The notes below the pieces were generated by a model. It did no database searches. It worked only from the letters and a program-made list of their open reading frames with translations, and had not been told where the DNA came from. 64,000 nucleotides of DNA from Parabacteroides timonensis. Lineage in GTDB: Bacteria; Bacteroidota; Bacteroidia; Bacteroidales; Tannerellaceae. A program made the position numbers and the translations under genes. Shown one piece after another: positions 61,722 to 64,000 of the stretch. Each line of letters starts with the position of its first letter. Within the stretch, counting starts at the first letter, position 1. The stretch is from NCBI RefSeq assembly GCF_900128505.1, contig NZ_LT669941.1:1845760-1909759 (forward strand), read 5' to 3'.

Positions 61722-64000
61722 TTAATCGGCCGTAGCTACGATCCGGTCTGCCGTCCAACTATCAGCTACTATCTGTATCCGGTCTGCGGGTAAAGAAGAG
61801 GTAAAACTGATCGTTAAAGTACAATGGTCACCCGGCATAAGCGTGATATAGTTATCCGAATAATGTACGGGAAGGATACGATTGCCGGTTTCCTTATCCA
61901 ATACCTTGATACGGTTGAAAAAAGAAATATTCGTTTTCGAATGGAGCGATACCATACCGGAATAGGTTGTTCCTTCCCGTTGCAGAGAAACTTTCACCTC
62001 CGGCTTTGCTTTGGGCAAACGGGATAAGTCGGAATAATCTTTCGGAAGCGTGGTCAGCCAATAGATATTCGGGGCGTCCGGTAATGCGACGGCTACGTTG
62101 GAAGGCCGGGCAGGATCAGCCGGCTGCATAGACAGGCGAAGGAAGTAGACTCCTTGTATCTCTTCCGGAACGGGAACATCAAACAAGGGCGCTACCGTAT
62201 TGGCTTTGGCTTCCGACTTTATTTCTTTTTCCCAACGGATATTACCGCTGGTGTCGTAGATACGGGCATTTACGATCAGATCCGGGTAATCAGACAGGGA
62301 TGTATTCAACAGTTCTACCTGCCGGGTGACAGGATTGTAAAACGGATGCAGGGGTTCGCATCCTTTACGTGTACCGTACAGGGAAGCATTTACATCGAGG
62401 AACCAATCGTACATCTGTCCGCGCAGGGAAGTCCACGGGTTCTGGGTTTTCCAGATCAGTATGCCGGTATACCAGTCCCAAAGATGCGAACCCCAGCCCT
62501 CCATAAAGCTACGGTATTGATCGTAATTCACGACCTGAGCATATTTACAATAAGTTTCGATATCCTTTACCTCGCCATAACGTTCCAAATGATCCTGATA
62601 TCCCAGATCCCGATGATAACGCCAGGTGGCATTACGGGTAAAACCTTTTCTAGGAAATTCTGCCAGGTCTTTCTCCGTCATCATTTCCCGCATACTTTCC
62701 ACCTCCGGCGAACCGACGGAGCCTGCCTCCGGATTAAACGGATGCGAACGGAAAGTAAAGAACCATTCCGGCTCCTGAATACCGTAAGGACCGTCGCCGT
62801 TATCGCCCAGCAGGTTGCGGGTAAAGAGGGAGTCGGTCGAATAGCTGACGAACAGGCGTTCGGGATCAAGCTCCGGGAAGACTTTTTCTTTCAGTTGCTT
62901 GTCGATGTTTTTAGCCAACGGCCATTCGTTAGCTCCACACCAAAGACAAAGGCTCGGATGGTTACGTATCATTTTGACCTGGTCTTTTACCGAGGCGATA
63001 AAAAGATCATGATTGTCGGGATATTCCCAACGACGTTCGCGGGAGTCCATTTTCATCGGGTCTTCCCAGGCACCGTTACAATCGCCACTGCCCCATAAAT
63101 CCTGGAAGACCAGTATTCCGTATTCATCACAGGCATTATAAAACTCCGGACGTTCGAGCAGGGCACCTCCCCATACGCGGATCATACGCAAATTCATTTC
63201 GGCATGGAAACGGACTTCATCGCGGTAACGTTCAGGGGAAAGGCGCAGTAACCAGTCGGAAGAGATATAATTACCTCCGGTTACATAAATCTTCTGGCCG
63301 TTCACGTAGAAGCGACGGCCTCCGTTGTCCGGACATTTATCTGTTGTGATCTCACGGATTCCGTATTTGAGTTGCTGGCTGTCGCTGACCCGGTTATCTG
63401 CTTCAAAGTAAATATGCATATCGTATAGAGGTTGTTCCCCTACTCCGTTGGGCCACCACAACTGCGGATTTTTTATTTTCATCGGGTCGAAATGAACTTC
63501 CCTTTTTTCGTATGGAGACAAGGTGAGACGCTGCGTTAAACGGATACCGTTTGTTTCGCAGACTAACAGACCTTTACGGGGTGCATCGGTAACATTCTCC
63601 ACCTCAACAGAGGTCTTTACCAAAGCATCCTCCTGCGTTTTCTTTTCCGGAGAGCGGACACCCGGTACTTTCGTTACGATATATGGCGACTGGACGGTAA
63701 CAGCACCGGTAGTAGTAACCGACACCTCATCCCAAATACCGGTATTACGATCCCTGATGGGTTGAACCCAGTCCCAGCCGGGCGTATATTGCATGGTATT
63801 ATTACGGGCGATCTGTCCGTCACCGCCTTGTCCGCCATTCGGATCGCCGGGGTATGTCGGAGGATATACGAGGACAGCCAACACATTCCTTCCTTTCTTC
63901 TGAAGATGTTCCGTTATATTAAACGATTTCCGCAGGAACATTCCTTCATGGGTGGTATTATTAAGCCGTTTGCCATTTAGGAACAGTTCTGCCTTATAGT
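61722..64000 (-). CDS. GH2 glycosidase, beta-mannosidase/exo-beta-glucosaminidase type (5' part missing)
   Basis: The frame stays open through the right edge of the window (it reads YKAELFLNGKRLNN before the first internal Met at 63941), so the N-terminus is outside. Visible are the end of the sugar-binding domain (LNGKRLNN, GIWDEV), the immunoglobulin-like domain, the TIM barrel with PDNGGRRFYVNGQKIYVTGG, MNLRMIRVWGG, and the acid/base Glu in CLWCGANEWPLA, then WYTGILIWKTQNPW and C-terminal beta domains. The order and motifs resemble exo-beta-D-glucosaminidase (CsxA) and endo-beta-mannosidase members of GH2. Exact substrate is undecided. No susCD genes adjoin it within the window. Confidence 0.9.
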   Translation of the reverse strand, partial: YKAELFLNGKRLNNTTHEGMFLRKSFNITEHLQKKGRNVLAVLVYPPTYPGDPNGGQGGDGQIARNNTMQYTPGWDWVQPIRDRNTGIWDEVSVTTTGAVTVQSPYIVTKVPGVRSPEKKTQEDALVKTSVEVENVTDAPRKGLLVCETNGIRLTQRLTLSPYEKREVHFDPMKIKNPQLWWPNGVGEQPLYDMHIYFEADNRVSDSQQLKYGIREITTDKCPDNGGRRFYVNGQKIYVTGGNYISSDWLLRLSPERYRDEVRFHAEMNLRMIRVWGGALLERPEFYNACDEYGILVFQDLWGSGDCNGAWEDPMKMDSRERRWEYPDNHDLFIASVKDQVKMIRNHPSLCLWCGANEWPLAKNIDKQLKEKVFPELDPERLFVSYSTDSLFTRNLLGDNGDGPYGIQEPEWFFTFRSHPFNPEAGSVGSPEVESMREMMTEKDLAEFPRKGFTRNATWRYHRDLGYQDHLERYGEVKDIETYCKYAQVVNYDQYRSFMEGWGSHLWDWYTGILIWKTQNPWTSLRGQMYDWFLDVNASLYGTRKGCEPLHPFYNPVTRQVELLNTSLSDYPDLIVNARIYDTSGNIRWEKEIKSEAKANTVAPLFDVPVPEEIQGVYFLRLSMQPADPARPSNVAVALPDAPNIYWLTTLPKDYSDLSRLPKAKPEVKVSLQREGTTYSGMVSLHSKTNISFFNRIKVLDKETGNRILPVHYSDNYITLMPGDHCTLTISFTSSLPADRIQIVADSWTADRIVATAD

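Noticed and set aside
62154..63098. Long + strand reading frame (314 codons) opposite the GH2 gene
   Set aside because: Antisense shadow of a conserved glycosidase.

Overview
The window looks like a chromosomal segment of a gut-type Bacteroidales bacterium, most likely Bacteroides or Parabacteroides; the genus is a guess from gene content. The signs are a SusC/SusD pair, many Bacteroidetes-restricted families (DUF5686, DUF5916, DUF1460, DUF4199, DUF5009, DUF4136, DUF695), the Bacteroidetes -7 promoter box TAnnTTTG ahead of many genes, and few Shine-Dalgarno sequences. No phage, plasmid backbone, transposase or CRISPR array was seen. The only clear repeat element is a 235-bp nested palindrome at 4061-4295.

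Layout. 1-10 kb: the end of an unknown gene, a Crp/Fnr regulator divergent from a DUF5686 outer-membrane protein, a DUF1460 amidase-like protein, the palindromic element, uvrB-pspC, and DUF5916-cutC. 10-15.6 kb: a drug/metabolite transporter, an AT-rich metallo-beta-lactamase-like gene with altered zinc ligands, an alpha/beta hydrolase, and an EmrA/EmrB-type efflux pair. 15.6-21 kb: the threonine operon thrA - apgM-like (probable homoserine kinase) - thrC, with a 350-bp leader holding two overlapping tiny ORFs. 21-22 kb: a DUF488 protein and a ferritin-like protein.

22-37.4 kb: a ten-gene, single-strand carbohydrate locus. In transcription order it reads fucI, DapA-family aldolase, YhcH-type lipoprotein, susC, susD, BNR/sialidase-like protein, VCBS/FG-GAP protein, ribulokinase (broken by a G8 tract), sodium:solute symporter, LacI regulator. 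Its promoter carries three copies of TTAAWCGATTAA spaced exactly 62 bp apart, one of them inside the promoter spacer. FucI plus an AraB-type kinase suggests D-arabinose (or L-fucose) to ketose to ketose-phosphate.

37.7-44.3 kb: DUF695, a BASS-family transporter, DUF5009, then a PurF-like gene (N-terminal catalytic Cys replaced by Gly) - pepT - gcvT. 44.3-44.8 kb: a GAAAC/GTTTC repeat patch, the SRP RNA and tRNA-Thr(TGT). 44.9-51.8 kb: DUF4199, a GT2 glycosyltransferase, mntP, an IlvD/Edd dehydratase, apbE, a small unknown protein, an outer-membrane protein and an RRM protein.

52.2-56.9 kb: an inositol-lipid cluster of myo-inositol-phosphate synthase, nucleotidyltransferase, ATP-grasp enzyme, CDP-alcohol phosphatidyltransferase with a shifted Asp motif, and a HAD protein lacking the second motif-I Asp. 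This and the LacI-controlled sugar locus are the most interesting systems here. 57-64 kb: a metallophosphoesterase lipoprotein with an unknown outer-membrane partner, envelope proteins (beta-barrel, DUF4136, OmpA/glycine zipper), two small proteins, and a GH2 glycosidase running off the right edge.
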